DNA from: Hyphomicrobiales bacterium | GTDB taxonomy: Bacteria; Pseudomonadota; Alphaproteobacteria; Rhizobiales; Devosiaceae | Assembly (NCBI GenBank): GCA_027487555.1 | Contig: JAIYDI010000019.1 | Coordinates: 1 to 64,000 of the forward strand | DNA length: 64,000 nucleotides | Direction of reading: 5' to 3' | In this document: positions 25,336 through 32,359 of the stretch, in pieces | How positions within the stretch are numbered: position 1 is the first letter of the stretch | How the letters are laid out: every line of letters begins with the position of its first letter | Notes under the pieces: generated by a model | Told to the model about the DNA's origin: nothing | Databases searched by the model: none | Seen by the model: the letters and a program-made list of their open reading frames with translations, nothing else | Made by a program: the position numbers and the translations under genes

Positions 25336-26382
25336 ATGGACTACCGCACCCTTGGCCGTTCCGGCCTCAAGGTCTCCTCGCTGTCTGTCGGCACTGCCAC
25401 CTTTGGCGGCGACGGACTCTGGGGCGATGCCGACTTGCAGGAGGCCCAGCGCCAGATCGACCTCTGCCTCGATCATGGCGTCAACCTCATCGACACCGCG
25501 AATGTCTATTCGAAGACTGTATCCGAGACGATCATCGGCGAGGCGCTGACCCATGGCCGCCGCGACCGCGTGCTGCTCGCCACCAAGGTGCGCTTTCCGG
25601 TGGGCGACGGGCCGAACGATCGCGGCCTCAGCCGCTATCACATCATCCGCGCCTGCGAGGATTCGCTCCGCCGCCTCAAGACCGATGTCATCGACCTCTA
25701 CCAGGTGCATGAATGGGACGGGCAGACCCCGCTCGAGGAGACGCTCGAGGCCCTCGACACGCTCGTGAAGCAGGGCAAGGTCCGCTATATCGGCTGCTCG
25801 AACTATTCCGCCTGGCATATGATGAAGGCGCTCGGCATTTCGGAGCACCGCAACTACCAGCGGTTCGTTTCCCAGCAGATCCACTATACGCTCCAGGCCC
25901 GCGAGGCCGAGTATGAACTGATCCCGCTCGGTCTCGACCAGGGCGTATCGGTGCTGGTCTGGTCGCCGCTCGGCGGTGGCTGGCTCTCGGGCAAGTATAC
26001 CCGAAACTCGAAGCCCGATGACGGCCGGCAGGTCCGCGGCTTCCGCGAGCCGCCGATAAACGACTGGGACGCGCTGTGGGATATCGTCGATGTCATCAAC
26101 GATGTGGCCAAGGCGCATGGCGTCTCGGGCGCGCAGGTGTCTCTCGCCTGGCTCCTGTCGAAGCCCATTGTCGCCTCGGTGATCATCGGCGGCCGCACCA
26201 CCGGGCAGTTCGAGGACAATCTCAGGGCAGCCGCGCTCAAGCTCACCGCCGACGATCTGGCGCGGCTCGACGCGGTGAGCCAGCCGCGGCTGATCTACCC
26301 CTATTGGCATCAGGGCTTCACGGCCTCCGATCGCCTCGGCCCGGCAGACCTCTCGCTGCATGCGCCCTACCTGAAGGCGTAG
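25336..26382 (+). CDS. Aldo/keto reductase
   Basis: A 348-residue NADPH-dependent aldo/keto reductase. Conserved elements are MDYRTLGRSGLKVSSLSVGTATFGG, NLIDTANVYSKTVSE (Asp and Tyr), LLATKVRFPVG (Lys), IDLYQVHEWDGQTPLEETLEAL (His), and the cofactor loop PIVASVIIGGRTTGQFEDNL. It belongs to the Tas/YajO-like group acting on small carbonyls or sugars; the exact substrate is not evident. A strong AGGAGG lies 8 bases before the ATG. It follows trhO by 27 bases and may be co-transcribed. Confidence 0.82.
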   Translation: MDYRTLGRSGLKVSSLSVGTATFGGDGLWGDADLQEAQRQIDLCLDHGVNLIDTANVYSKTVSETIIGEALTHGRRDRVLLATKVRFPVGDGPNDRGLSRYHIIRACEDSLRRLKTDVIDLYQVHEWDGQTPLEETLEALDTLVKQGKVRYIGCSNYSAWHMMKALGISEHRNYQRFVSQQIHYTLQAREAEYELIPLGLDQGVSVLVWSPLGGGWLSGKYTRNSKPDDGRQVRGFREPPINDWDALWDIVDVINDVAKAHGVSGAQVSLAWLLSKPIVASVIIGGRTTGQFEDNLRAAALKLTADDLARLDAVSQPRLIYPYWHQGFTASDRLGPADLSLHAPYLKA

Positions 26383-26506
26383 TGCGCAGCGACATCATGG
26401 GTCGATAGGATCACCATGAGGTCGTCCGCTGCGCTGTCAACGGACCTTGCCGCGAGCCCGGCGAGAGGCGAGGTCCATGGCACGGAACCCCTGCGACGTT
26501 AATTCC

Positions 26507-26521
26507 TGAACCAATTGCTCA
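26507..26521 (+). promoter_or_regulatory. Candidate IRO box (TGA-N9-TCA) in the rirA promoter
   Basis: TGA-ACCAATTGC-TCA matches the iron-responsive operator form TGA-N9-TCA, and the flanks extend it to CCTGA-N9-TCAGG, a true inverted repeat. It lies about 100 bases upstream of rirA. RirA binds such boxes when it carries its Fe-S cluster, so this suggests autoregulation. The core is short and could occur by chance; its position and the extended symmetry are what make it credible. Confidence 0.55.
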
Positions 26522-26617
26522 GGTTATCTTGCAAAACTCTGGAACCATTATAAACTGCGAGCATCGGCCGAGAGCCGAGCGCGTCGGTGCGGCCGCCGGC
26601 GCGAACCGGAGAATTCC

Positions 26618-27094
26618 ATGCGCCTGACGCGGCAATCCAACTATGCCATCCGCACGCTGATCTATTGCGCGGTCAACGATCCTGGCCTGAGCCGGGTCGC
26701 AGATATCGCCAAGGCGCACGGCATATCAGAGCTCTTCCTGTTCAAGCTGATCAAGCCGCTCGTCGAGGCCGGCCTTATCGAAACGGTGCGGGGCCGCAAG
26801 GGCGGCATTAAGCTCGGCCGACCGGCAGAGGACATCACTCTGCTCGATACCATCAAGCTCACCGAGGAAAGCTTCGCCATGGCGGAGTGCTTCGAGGATG
26901 GCGACATCACCTGCCCGCTGGTTGATATGTGCGACGTCAACGCGGCCCTGCGCGAGGCGCTGGGCGCCTTTTTCGAAGTGCTGGACAGCCACACCATCGC
27001 CGATCTCGCGGCCAAGAAGCGCTCCATCCGCCAGCGGCTGGGCTTGTCCTACATCGAGATCGAGGACGTGTTGCTCGCCCAAGCGACGAACTGA
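26618..27094 (+). CDS. rirA: Rhizobial iron regulator RirA (Rrf2 family, Fe-S)
   Basis: A 158-residue Rrf2 regulator. It begins MRLTRQSNYAIRTLIYCA with the winged helix and recognition segment ISELFLFKLIKPL, followed by the wing TVRGRKGGIKLGRPA. Three cysteines at 91, 99 and 105 (spacing C-x7-C-x5-C, in MAECFEDGDITCPLVDMCDVN) are in the same positions as in characterised RirA, where they hold a [4Fe-4S] cluster that senses iron. The TESFAMAECFE-like segment also matches. In Rhizobiales RirA represses iron-uptake genes under iron sufficiency. Upstream lies a candidate IRO box. Confidence 0.92.
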   Translation: MRLTRQSNYAIRTLIYCAVNDPGLSRVADIAKAHGISELFLFKLIKPLVEAGLIETVRGRKGGIKLGRPAEDITLLDTIKLTEESFAMAECFEDGDITCPLVDMCDVNAALREALGAFFEVLDSHTIADLAAKKRSIRQRLGLSYIEIEDVLLAQATN

Positions 27095-27123
27095 AGCATC
27101 TGCCGGCAAAGGCGGGGCTTTCC

Positions 27124-27148
27124 GCGATCACATGTCTGGCATGATCGC
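27124..27148 (+). promoter_or_regulatory. Inverted repeat upstream of the Rieske-type oxygenase genes
   Basis: GCGATCA and TGATCGC are exact inverted arms separated by 11 bases (CATGTCTGGCA). The site lies 64 bases upstream of the oxygenase ATG and 30 bases after rirA, so it could be an operator or a short structured leader. Confidence 0.35.
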
Positions 27149-27211
27149 AGCCGGGCTTGCCCACTCGGCGGCAAAGCCGCAGGCTGCCTTTGTGTGAAAC
27201 CGGACGCCATC

Positions 27212-28075
27212 ATGTCGACGACCCCCTCTGCCGCCGTTCTGAACCTGTGGTACCCGATCTCGGCGGGCGAGGACGCGAAGCCCGGCCAGCGCCGCTCGAC
27301 CGTGCTGCTCGATCAGGGGCTCAACTACGAGCGCGGCGCCGATGGCGGCCTGACAGTGTGGCGCGCGACCGATGGCGCCACCGCGCTGCCGGTCATCGAG
27401 CGCTACGGCTTCATCTGGACGAGCCTCGGGACTCCCCCGGCCGAACTCTTCCCCATTCCCGAATATGCCGAGTCCGACCGCTTCAACATTTGCGCGGGCT
27501 CCATCGGCGTGAATGTTTCGGCGCCGCGCGCCATCGAGAACTTCCTTGATATGGGGCACTTCCCTTACGTCCATACCGGCATCCTCGGCGAGGAGCCGCA
27601 TACCGAGGTCAAGGAATACGATGTGGAGATCTCCGGGGAGCGCGACGAGGTTCTCGCCACCCGCTGTCGCTTCTTCCAGCCGCAGGCGGCGCTGAGCGCG
27701 TCGGAGGGGATCGAGGTCGAATATGTCTATCGCGTGCCGCACCCCTATGTGGCTGTTCTGTACAAATCGTGCCCGGCGCAGCCAAGCCGCATGGATGTGA
27801 TCGCCATCTTCTGCCAGCCGATGGGCGAGGAGATGGTCCGTGCGCATCTGATGCTCTCAATGCTCGATGACGTGAACACGCTCACCTCGATGCGCCGCTT
27901 CCAGCAGACCATTTTCGGGCAGGACCGGCCCATTCTCGAAAACCAGTACCCAAAGAAACTGCCACTCGATCCGCGCGCCGAAACCCCCATCCGCGCCGAC
28001 AAATCCGCCATCGCCTATCGCCGCTGGCTGAGCCAGAAGGGCATCAATTACGGCGTTATCCCGGAGGCGGCATGA
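27212..28075 (+). CDS. Ring-hydroxylating oxygenase catalytic subunit lacking its Rieske cluster site
   Basis: A 287-residue VanA/PobA-like oxygenase alpha subunit. The non-heme iron triad motif is intact: IENFLDMGHFPYVHTGILG gives Asp113, His116 and His121, with a likely third acid in FGQDRPILENQ. The N-terminal region keeps the edges of a Rieske fold (LWYPISAGEDAKP, TVWRATDG, PVIERYGFIWTSLG), but the segment with C-x-H...C-x2-H is absent; the text jumps from the VWRA strand to ALPVIERYGF. The missing Rieske domain is on the next gene. Start ATG 27212 is preferred over GTG 27194. The two genes overlap by ATGA, so the chains are probably made together. Confidence 0.82.
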   Translation: MSTTPSAAVLNLWYPISAGEDAKPGQRRSTVLLDQGLNYERGADGGLTVWRATDGATALPVIERYGFIWTSLGTPPAELFPIPEYAESDRFNICAGSIGVNVSAPRAIENFLDMGHFPYVHTGILGEEPHTEVKEYDVEISGERDEVLATRCRFFQPQAALSASEGIEVEYVYRVPHPYVAVLYKSCPAQPSRMDVIAIFCQPMGEEMVRAHLMLSMLDDVNTLTSMRRFQQTIFGQDRPILENQYPKKLPLDPRAETPIRADKSAIAYRRWLSQKGINYGVIPEAA

Positions 28076-29811
28076 TGGTAGCCGAAACCGCACCGAGGGC
28101 GGGTCACAACGCTGCCTGGTATCCTATCGCCACATCGGACGATCTGCCGTTCCGGCACGTCTATCACGGGCAGTTGCTGGGCCAGGAAATGGCGGTCTGG
28201 CGTGCCGATGACGGCCATGTCAACGCCTGGGAAAACCGCTGCCTGCATCGCGGTGTCCGGCTCTCAATCGGCATCAACGAAGGCGCTGAGCTGAAGTGCC
28301 AGTATCATGGCTGGCGCTATGCCAACCGCACGGCCGGCTGCACCTATATTCCCGCCCATCCGGCCGATGCGCCAGCGCGCCGCATCAGCAACCGCACCTA
28401 TCGGGTGATGGAAGCCGACGGCCTCGTCTGGAGTACGCTCTCCCCCGACACGCCGTTTGCGCTGCCACCGGTCGACGGCGAAAAGTTGGCACTGCGGCCC
28501 ATTCCCGTCAACGCCTCCCCCGAAATGGTGCTAACGGCCCTGGTGCATGCCCGCCGATCGGGCAGTGACGTCGAGGCCCTGCCGCCGCTGGGCGCCGGGC
28601 TCGAACTCGCCGACCTGCCCGGCCATCCGGCGCGGTTCTTTGTCCAGCCGGTTGATGCCGCGCGTGCCGTCATCCGTGGCATTGTCGCGCGGCCCGCGGG
28701 CGATCCGCTGCCGCTGCTGCGCCAGTTCGACGATGTGCTCGAGGCGCTGCGTGAAGTGATCGAGGCCGACGCCGCGCGGGTCGAGCTGCCTGAACCCATC
28801 GTGCCTGTCTACCAGCCGGTCTCGGTCGAACTCTCAAGCATGCCGCCCATCACCATTGGCGCGCAGAACACGCTGCGTGTCGTGGTCCGGCGCAAGTTCC
28901 CCGCAGGCGCGGACATTGTCGGGCTCGAGCTCGGCGCGCTCGAGGGTCATCTCCCCACGTTCCAGCCCGGCGCCCATATCGACCTGCACCTGCCCAACGG
29001 CCTCGTGCGGCAATACTCGCTCACAAACGGTCCGGGCGAACAGTTGAGCTATGTCATCGGGGTGAAGCGCGAGCCAACGCCCGGCTCCGGCTCGCAAGCC
29101 GTGCACGAAGTGGTGCGCGAGGGCGACGTGGTCGCCATTTCCGAGCCGCGCAACAACTTCCCGCTGCGTCGCGATGCCAGGAAGACATTGTTCATCGCCG
29201 GCGGCATCGGCATCACGCCACTGCTGGCCATGGCCAAGGCGCTCGAGGCGCAGGGCCTCGCCTACGGCTTCGAGCTCTTCGCCCGCTCTGACGCCCATAT
29301 CCCGTTCCCCGACGATGTCGGTCGGCTCGGCGCGCGGGTCAACCGCCATCTCGGCCTTGACCCCGGGGCGACTTCCGCCGCCATCGGGCGCATCGTCGCG
29401 AACCCCGGCTTTGCCGAGCAGATCTATGTCTGCGGGCCCGGCCCATTCCTCGAACTCGTCCGAGAGGAGGCCGCCGCCGCCGGGTGGCCGGAAAGCGCCG
29501 TGCACTTCGAGTACTTCAAGAACCTCAAGCCACGCGATAGCTCGAAGAGCTTCAAGGTCGAGCTCGCCCGCTCCGCGCTCAGCCTCGACGTGCCGGCCGG
29601 CAAGTCGATCCTCGCCGTGCTGCGCGACAACGGCGTCAATGGCCCCGCGTCCTGCGAGCAGGGCGCCTGCGGCACTTGCCTTACCCGGGTTCTCGATGGC
29701 GAGATCGACCATCAGGACGTCTATCTCAACGAGGCCGAAAAGCGCGAGGGCAAGGTGATGATGACCTGCGTGTCCCGCGCCCGCTCCACTCGCCTGGTGC
29801 TCGATATCTGA
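28072..29811 (+). CDS. Rieske domain-phthalate-dioxygenase-reductase fusion (Rieske + FMN/NAD + plant-type ferredoxin)
   Basis: A 579-residue fusion. Residues about 14-140 are a complete Rieske domain with C57-x-H59 (NRCLHRG) and C76-x2-H79 (LKCQYHGWRY) for a [2Fe-2S] cluster, ending in a VMEADGLVWSTLSPD segment like oxygenase alpha subunits. After a linker, a PDR/VanB reductase follows: flavin-binding RQYSLTNGPG, NAD-binding FIAGGIGITPLLAMAKAL, and a C-terminal plant-type [2Fe-2S] ferredoxin domain with CEQGACGTC and a late Cys in MMTCVSRA. Electrons would flow NADH-flavin-ferredoxin-Rieske and then to the iron site on the partner protein at 27212-28075. The substrate is unknown; O-demethylation or aromatic hydroxylation is the family norm. 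Confidence 0.87.
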   Translation: MMVAETAPRAGHNAAWYPIATSDDLPFRHVYHGQLLGQEMAVWRADDGHVNAWENRCLHRGVRLSIGINEGAELKCQYHGWRYANRTAGCTYIPAHPADAPARRISNRTYRVMEADGLVWSTLSPDTPFALPPVDGEKLALRPIPVNASPEMVLTALVHARRSGSDVEALPPLGAGLELADLPGHPARFFVQPVDAARAVIRGIVARPAGDPLPLLRQFDDVLEALREVIEADAARVELPEPIVPVYQPVSVELSSMPPITIGAQNTLRVVVRRKFPAGADIVGLELGALEGHLPTFQPGAHIDLHLPNGLVRQYSLTNGPGEQLSYVIGVKREPTPGSGSQAVHEVVREGDVVAISEPRNNFPLRRDARKTLFIAGGIGITPLLAMAKALEAQGLAYGFELFARSDAHIPFPDDVGRLGARVNRHLGLDPGATSAAIGRIVANPGFAEQIYVCGPGPFLELVREEAAAAGWPESAVHFEYFKNLKPRDSSKSFKVELARSALSLDVPAGKSILAVLRDNGVNGPASCEQGACGTCLTRVLDGEIDHQDVYLNEAEKREGKVMMTCVSRARSTRLVLDI

Positions 29812-30467
29812 TGATCATCCTCTACGATTTCGAGCTGAGCGCCGAATGCTACGCCGTCCGCCTGCTGCTCGGCTTCACCGGCCTCGCCCACGAGATCCGA
29901 CCTGTGGACATGTTCCCCGGCCGCGAGCAGGACGAGGCCTGGTTCCGGGCGCTCTCGCCGGACGGTACACTGCCGGTGCTCGACGACGACGGGCTGGTGC
30001 TGACGGCGCTCCCGGCCATTCTCGCCCATATCGCAGCCCGATCGGGCGGGCTCGGTCGCTGGTGGCCCGCCGCCGCCCGTGACGAGATCGCGCGCTGGTT
30101 CGCCCATGCCGAAAGCCTTGCGGATTCGGCCCTCAGGGCCCGCTGGATCATCACCACCGGCGACGGCCACTCCCTGCCGGTGTTGCAGGCCCGCGCCCAT
30201 GCCCTGCTGCGCACACTCGACAGGCATGTGTGGTTCGCCGAGAAATCCGGTGCAGACTGGCTTGCGGCGGGCGCTCATCCGAGCCTTGCCGATGTGGCCG
30301 TGTTTCCCGCCGTCGCGCTCTGCGAAGAAGGGGGCATCTCCCGGCAGGATTATCCCGCCATCCGCCGCTGGCTCGATCGGGTGCGGCGCATTCCGGGCTT
30401 CCACGTCATGTCGGGCGTGTTTCCGGCTGGTCCGGCGCGCGCGGACGTCCCCTTCGGGAGTCAGTAG
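29811..30467 (+). CDS. Glutathione S-transferase family protein
   Basis: A 218-residue GST. The thioredoxin-like N-terminal half opens MIILYDFELSAECYAVRLLLGFTGL and has the substrate-loop SPDGTLPVLDDDGLVLTALPAILAHIA, where the cis-Pro and following acid match the GSH-binding G-site. The C-terminal helical half contains HPSLADVAVFPAVAL, the usual helix N-cap motif. Its ATG overlaps the reductase stop by one base (TGATG), so it belongs to the oxygenase operon; it may help ring-cleavage or dechlorination or isomerise an oxidised product. Confidence 0.83.
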   Translation: MIILYDFELSAECYAVRLLLGFTGLAHEIRPVDMFPGREQDEAWFRALSPDGTLPVLDDDGLVLTALPAILAHIAARSGGLGRWWPAAARDEIARWFAHAESLADSALRARWIITTGDGHSLPVLQARAHALLRTLDRHVWFAEKSGADWLAAGAHPSLADVAVFPAVALCEEGGISRQDYPAIRRWLDRVRRIPGFHVMSGVFPAGPARADVPFGSQ

Positions 30468-30585
30468 GGGGCAAACCGCAACCTTGTCGCGGGTTTCGCC
30501 AATCGGGGTCAGCGAGCTTGGGATAAGTCGCAAATTGAATGCGAGTCTGGTTGCGGGGTTTTCGGTTCTGAACTACGGTTTTTGT

Positions 30586-30604
30586 TGTATACAGGTAGGT
30601 ATAC
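30586..30604 (+). promoter_or_regulatory. Candidate operator with two GTATAC sites upstream of the orphan AtzF C-domain gene
   Basis: TGTATACA (30586-30593), a perfect palindrome, is followed by a second GTATAC at 30599-30604. TGTATACA is the symmetric form of TGTATGCA found upstream of atzF (250) and of the importer operon (12020, inverted at 12071). It lies about 140 bases before the ATG at 30737. Control by the GntR protein at 1758-2405 is inferred. Confidence 0.45.
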
Positions 30605-30736
30605 TCGAACTGCAGTGCATGTAGGTGCCGCGCATGACGCGGAGGCGCACGCAGATATTGCTCACCAAGGCGTGCCGGCCCGTTTCGCGTGGTCGCCCAC
30701 GCGTGAATGAACCCGACGACGGAGCGGACCGTTGCC

Positions 30737-31153
30737 ATGAGTGACCTAATGACTGCCGACCTGATCCCCATCGCCGTCGTCGGCGCCCACCTTACCGGCC
30801 TGCCGCTCAATCACGAGCTGAGCACCGCCGGCGGGCGGCTCGTGCGCTGCGCCAGGACATCGGGCGACTACCGACTTTTCGCCCTCCCGGGAACGGTGCC
30901 GCCCAAACCGGGAATGGTGCGTTTCCCCGGCGCCGAGGGCCCCGGTCTCGAGGTCGAGGTCTGGGAATTGCCGGCGGATGCCTTCGGCCGCTTCGTTGCC
31001 AGGGTTCCAGCGCCGCTCGGCATCGGAAAGGTAACGCTGTCAGATGGCGCGCAGGTTTCGTGCTTTCTCTGCGAGGCCTATGCCGTGGCCGGCGCCGAGG
31101 ACATCACTGACTATGGTGGATGGCGCAATTACCTGGCGCAAAGGGCCGCCTGA
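30737..31153 (+). CDS. Stand-alone allophanate-hydrolase C-terminal domain protein
   Basis: A 138-residue protein matching the C-terminal domain of AtzF/allophanate hydrolases: IPIAVVGAHLTGLPLNHELSTAGGRLVRCARTSGDYRLFALPG near the start, then TVPPKPGMVRF, LEVEVWELPADAFGRFVARVPAPLGIGKVTLSDGAQVSCFLCEAYAVAGAEDITDYGGWRNYLA. In full-length enzymes this domain follows the amidase and in some is proposed to convert N-carboxycarbamate to ammonia and CO2. Here it is separated by 29 kb from the amidase half at 321-1613, which lacks it. The ATG at 30737 has GGAG 12 bases upstream; an in-frame ATG at 30707 has none. Confidence 0.85.
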   Translation: MSDLMTADLIPIAVVGAHLTGLPLNHELSTAGGRLVRCARTSGDYRLFALPGTVPPKPGMVRFPGAEGPGLEVEVWELPADAFGRFVARVPAPLGIGKVTLSDGAQVSCFLCEAYAVAGAEDITDYGGWRNYLAQRAA

Positions 31154-31230
31154 CGCCGGCACTGCGAGGCGCGGAGCCGCCGGAAATTCATTGGCAAATG
31201 CCCGGATTCACGGCGGTTTCGGGATAAGAC

Positions 31231-31272
31231 CAAAGCGCGAGCGGAAGGGGCTTGCCTTCGCCGCGCGCTTTG
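31231..31272. terminator. Hairpin between the AtzF C-domain gene and the SDR gene
   Basis: CAAAGCGCG and CGCGCTTTG form a perfect 9-bp stem. The inner part also pairs imperfectly (GGAAGG with CCTTCG). It is 78 bases after the stop of the upstream gene and could terminate that transcript; no clear T-run follows. Confidence 0.45.
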
Positions 31273-31339
31273 ATCACGGTCGCGCCCGATAAACCGGTGG
31301 GCGCCGGCCGGCGCCCCCGCGCAGCAGAGGAGAAACAGC

Positions 31340-32071
31340 ATGGCCGACATCTCGGGAAAGGTCGCCCTCATCACCGCGGCCGCCCAGGGCATCGGACGCG
31401 CTTCGGCCCTGGCCTTCGCCAAGGCCGGCGCCAAAGTGATCGCCACCGACATCAATGCCGACAAGCTCAAGGAGCTTGAAGGCCAGCCTGGCATCACCAC
31501 CCGCGTGCTGAATGTGCTGAAGGCCGAGGATGTCGAGAAAGCCGTGGCCGAGATCGGCCGCATCGATATCCTGTTCAACTGCGCCGGCGTGGTGCATTCG
31601 GGCACGGTGCTCGACATGCCCGACAAGGACCTTGAGTTCGCGTTCGATCTCAATGTCTGGGCGCAGGTGCGCACCATCAAGGCCATCCTGCCGCAGATGC
31701 TCGAGCGCGGCGACGGCGCCATCGTCAACATGGCGACTGTCGCCTCCTCGGTGAAGGGCGTACCGAACCGCGCAGCCTATTCCATCTCCAAGGCTGCCGT
31801 CATCGGGCTCACCAAGTCCATTGCCGCCGACTATACGGCCAAGGGCATCCGGGTGAACGCCATCTGCCCCGGCACCGTCGACAGCCCCTCGCTGCACGAA
31901 CGCTGGCATGCCACCGGCGATTTCGAGGCGGCGAAGAAGGCCTTCATCGCGCGCCAGCCGATCGGCCGCATCGCCAAGCCCGAGGAAATCGCCGATCTCG
32001 CCGTCTACCTGGCCGGCGCAACCTATACGACCGGCCAGATCCACGTCATCGACGGCGGCTGGACGGCGTAA
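31340..32071 (+). CDS. Short-chain dehydrogenase/reductase (2-keto-3-deoxy-L-fuconate dehydrogenase-like)
   Basis: A 243-residue classical SDR. The cofactor motif is ALITAAAQGIGRASALAF with an acidic NAD-selecting end at IATDINADKL. NCAGV, the catalytic Ser region (ATVASSVKG) and the YSISK active-site motif (Tyr-x3-Lys) are present, with the C-terminal GQIHVIDGGWTA. The VPNRAAYSISKAAVIGLTKSIAADY pattern resembles the BDH2/KDF dehydrogenase branch that oxidises hydroxy-acids or keto-deoxy sugars. GAGGAG lies before the ATG. Monocistronic, closed by a good terminator. Confidence 0.83.
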   Translation: MADISGKVALITAAAQGIGRASALAFAKAGAKVIATDINADKLKELEGQPGITTRVLNVLKAEDVEKAVAEIGRIDILFNCAGVVHSGTVLDMPDKDLEFAFDLNVWAQVRTIKAILPQMLERGDGAIVNMATVASSVKGVPNRAAYSISKAAVIGLTKSIAADYTAKGIRVNAICPGTVDSPSLHERWHATGDFEAAKKAFIARQPIGRIAKPEEIADLAVYLAGATYTTGQIHVIDGGWTA

Positions 32072-32167
32072 CCTCACGGGCGGTGCCCACATCCCTTGTC
32101 TGTCCGGGGAGAGACGGGCCGCGCGCTGTCTTCTGCGTCGCTTTGCGACCACTGACCGCAATACAGC

Positions 32168-32189
32168 AAAGGGGCCGCATGGCCCCTTT
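32168..32189 (+). terminator. Rho-independent terminator after the SDR gene
   Basis: AAAGGGGCC and GGCCCCTTT form a perfect 9-bp stem around a GCAT tetraloop, about 97 bases after the SDR stop, followed by CTCGTTGTCT. It isolates the SDR from the LacI operon. Confidence 0.75.
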
Positions 32190-32291
32190 CTCGTTGTCTG
32201 TGGTCATTTGGCGGGCGCCGGTTCCACGTTCGTCCCCCGGTGCCTGCCACCCATTGTCACCCCATTGACTCAACAGCTCCACCCGCGCTAA

Positions 32292-32317
32292 GACACCGAT
32301 GTCATGACATCGGTGTC
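32292..32317 (+). promoter_or_regulatory. 26-bp perfect palindrome, probable LacI-family operator
   Basis: The half-site GACACCGATGTCA is followed by its exact complement, giving a 26-bp perfect palindrome centred between 32304 and 32305. It ends 42 bases before the lacI ATG. Its size and symmetry fit a LacI/PurR-type operator and suggest that the regulator represses its own operon with the transport genes behind it. Confidence 0.75.
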
Positions 32318-32359
32318 ACAAATACCGAATATCGAGTTGTGGCGCTCTGGGAGGAGTTC

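Noticed and set aside
26529..26554. TTGCAA...TATAAA as a sigma-70 promoter for rirA
   Set aside because: The spacing between the two hexamers is only 14 bases, too short for a normal promoter, so it is not listed as a feature.
26600..32071. The Rieske/AtzF C-domain region as a mobile island
   Set aside because: No integrase, tRNA junction, direct repeats or insertion sequence is seen, and base composition looks like that of its surroundings.
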